From: Lineus longissimus
Lineage: Eukaryota; Nemertea; Pilidiophora; Heteronemertea; Lineidae
Assembly (NCBI RefSeq): GCF_910592395.1
Contig: NC_088314.1
Span: 6,386,001-6,450,000 of the forward strand
DNA length: 64,000 nt
Reading direction: 5' to 3'
Positions 62,795 to 64,000 of this stretch are shown one piece after another. The notes beneath the pieces were generated by a model that did not search any database, was not told where the DNA came from, and was given only the letters and a program-made list of their open reading frames with translations. The position numbers were made by a program, and so were the translations under genes. Within the stretch, counting starts at the first letter, position 1. Each line of letters begins with the position of its first letter.

Positions 62795-63554
62795 ATATGG
62801 CGGTTGACCTAATTTGGAAATTACTCACAAACCAGAAAGGGAGTTCGGAATTGAGATGTGAGTCATGGGGTGCATGTAAATTGGACATTTTGGACCGGCG
62901 CCCGGGAGATTGGCTGCAACCGCTGTTTGTTTTCGGCCCCGCTCGCGATTTTTTTTCCTGACCCTTTCGGGCAGTACAGTGTACATTTGTACACAGGTTC
63001 TCAGCCAATCAGAATCCGATAAATCTGAAGAAAGCACCACATTGTCTAGTGAAGTGCGTTGAAAACAATCAGTCTTGAAAAAACACATTGCACGAAATGA
63101 TAAATTTTGACTACAGTACTGTATGCAAAACAGCAGGGATTGCTATTCTACTTGTGTCATTTGAACCCATTTTGCTTGTATAGTTTTGTTTGTATTTTAT
63201 ACTGTAGTAGAACTTGCCATTATATCAATAGATATCTCTGTAAAACTGATGCTTCAAATAACGCTGTTCGCAGCATACAGTATCATAAAATACTGGAGGA
63301 AGACCATACACATGAGGCAGTATCAATCTCATTGCAGAGAATCATATTCATACTGGAGGAAGACCATTCACATGAGACAAGTCTCATTGTATATTCATAC
63401 TCAATACTATCCCTTGGATCTTGGAGATGGGCTATTGTTATTGTCCTTTCTGTTTGTATGTTGCAGGCAGCATAAATCAAATATCTAAAATCTAAATAAC
63501 AAGGGAAAAGAAACGCATTATAAAAATAAAATATTAAAAAAAAGAAAAAATGTT

Positions 63555-63644
63555 GTCCACAACCGGATTCGAATTCGCGACCTTTGGATCGAACATCGTA
63601 TTCTGTCACTTCTGACGAGCGCTCTACCAACTGCTCTAAAGTTT
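63555..63644 (-). repeat. tRNA-like sequence, copy 2
   Basis: Counterpart of 2298-2388. The A-box-like stretch is at 63619-63637 and the B-box at 63565-63582. Two bases differ in the T stem (GAATTCGCG here, GAACTCGTG in copy 1, plus strand), showing no pressure to keep pairing. Confidence 0.5.
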
Positions 63645-64000
63645 CTAAGACTTCGGACGTCATGTATTTGTCGAAATCTGATTGGCTGAAAGTCCCTGTA
63701 CAAATGTACACTTTAGTGCCCTAAAGGTTCAGGAGAAAAAAATTCGCGCCCCGGTCTCCAACCTATCTCTTACTTGATACACTCAAGGATACTAGGATAA
63801 CATCTCGGATATCCCACTGCATGGGGCTTCGCAACTTGTCCAGAAATAAGTGTCATCAGACTGACAAATCAGACGAAGAATTAAAATAAAGAGCACAGCA
63901 TTTCTTGAAAACTATAAATGCGTTTTTAATGAACAATACAATGTTGTTGTTTTTCCAAATAAATCGTAGCACACTAAACAAATTCCTTGCCAGTTTCCTA

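Larger units (their letters stand above)
59001..64000. repeat. Copy 2 of the long direct repeat (matches 1-2744)
   Basis: Same order as copy 1: L1-family exon 2, exon 1, upstream spacer, tRNA-like segment, and the end of the ODF3-like 3' region. It is longer because of a 609-bp and a 1,614-bp insertion and a few small indels (for example extra bases near 63145 and 63376). The window stops two bases short of where the ODF3-like stop codon would be complete, so another ODF3-like copy probably lies to the right. Confidence 0.97.

Overview
The window is eukaryotic: genes are split into many short exons with GT-AG introns, there are DNA-transposon remnants, MITEs and minisatellites, and the proteins are animal-specific (an L1CAM/neuroglian adhesion molecule, a rhodopsin-like receptor, a sperm-tail PG-rich repeat protein). 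The 6 Ig + 5 FnIII L1-family layout, small introns and high polymorphism suggest a marine invertebrate bilaterian, perhaps a lophotrochozoan. The sequence alone does not fix the phylum.

Layout. 1-2744 is a direct copy of 59001-64000 (offset exactly 59,000 at the start). It holds the first two coding exons of the L1-family gene and the spacer down to the 3' end of the sperm-tail gene. 2742-8392 (-) is an ODF3/STPG-like gene with 13 exons. 10850-11905 (+) is an intronless class A GPCR. 13683-18579 (-) is the C-terminal half of an M13 (neprilysin-type) protein whose zinc-binding residues are replaced. 19-33 kb is repeat-rich: a Tc1-like transposon with one internal stop, some unidentified exon-like segments, and several minisatellites including a 29-bp array. 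33053-39835 (-) is a multi-exon coiled-coil gene. 40976-43071 is a tandem pair of about 1.05-kb repeats with G-run hairpins. 46133-59675 (-) is a complete L1CAM/neuroglian-family gene: 20 coding exons, 3,816 bp, all phases compatible. The second copy (59001-64000) differs from the first by scattered SNPs and by two insertions, a 609-bp TTAA-flanked MITE and a 1,614-bp element.

The exon models were joined by hand from splice sites and reading phase. Two are arithmetically closed from start to stop: ODF3-like (1,509 bp, 502 aa) and L1-family (3,816 bp, 1,271 aa). The M13 model lacks its N-terminal half. The coiled-coil model has one unresolved junction, one apparent frameshift and no located stop. 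The genes do not form an obvious pathway. The most notable points are the large duplication or haplotype join, the inactive M13 protein, and an L1-family cytoplasmic tail that stops just before a FIGQY-like sequence.
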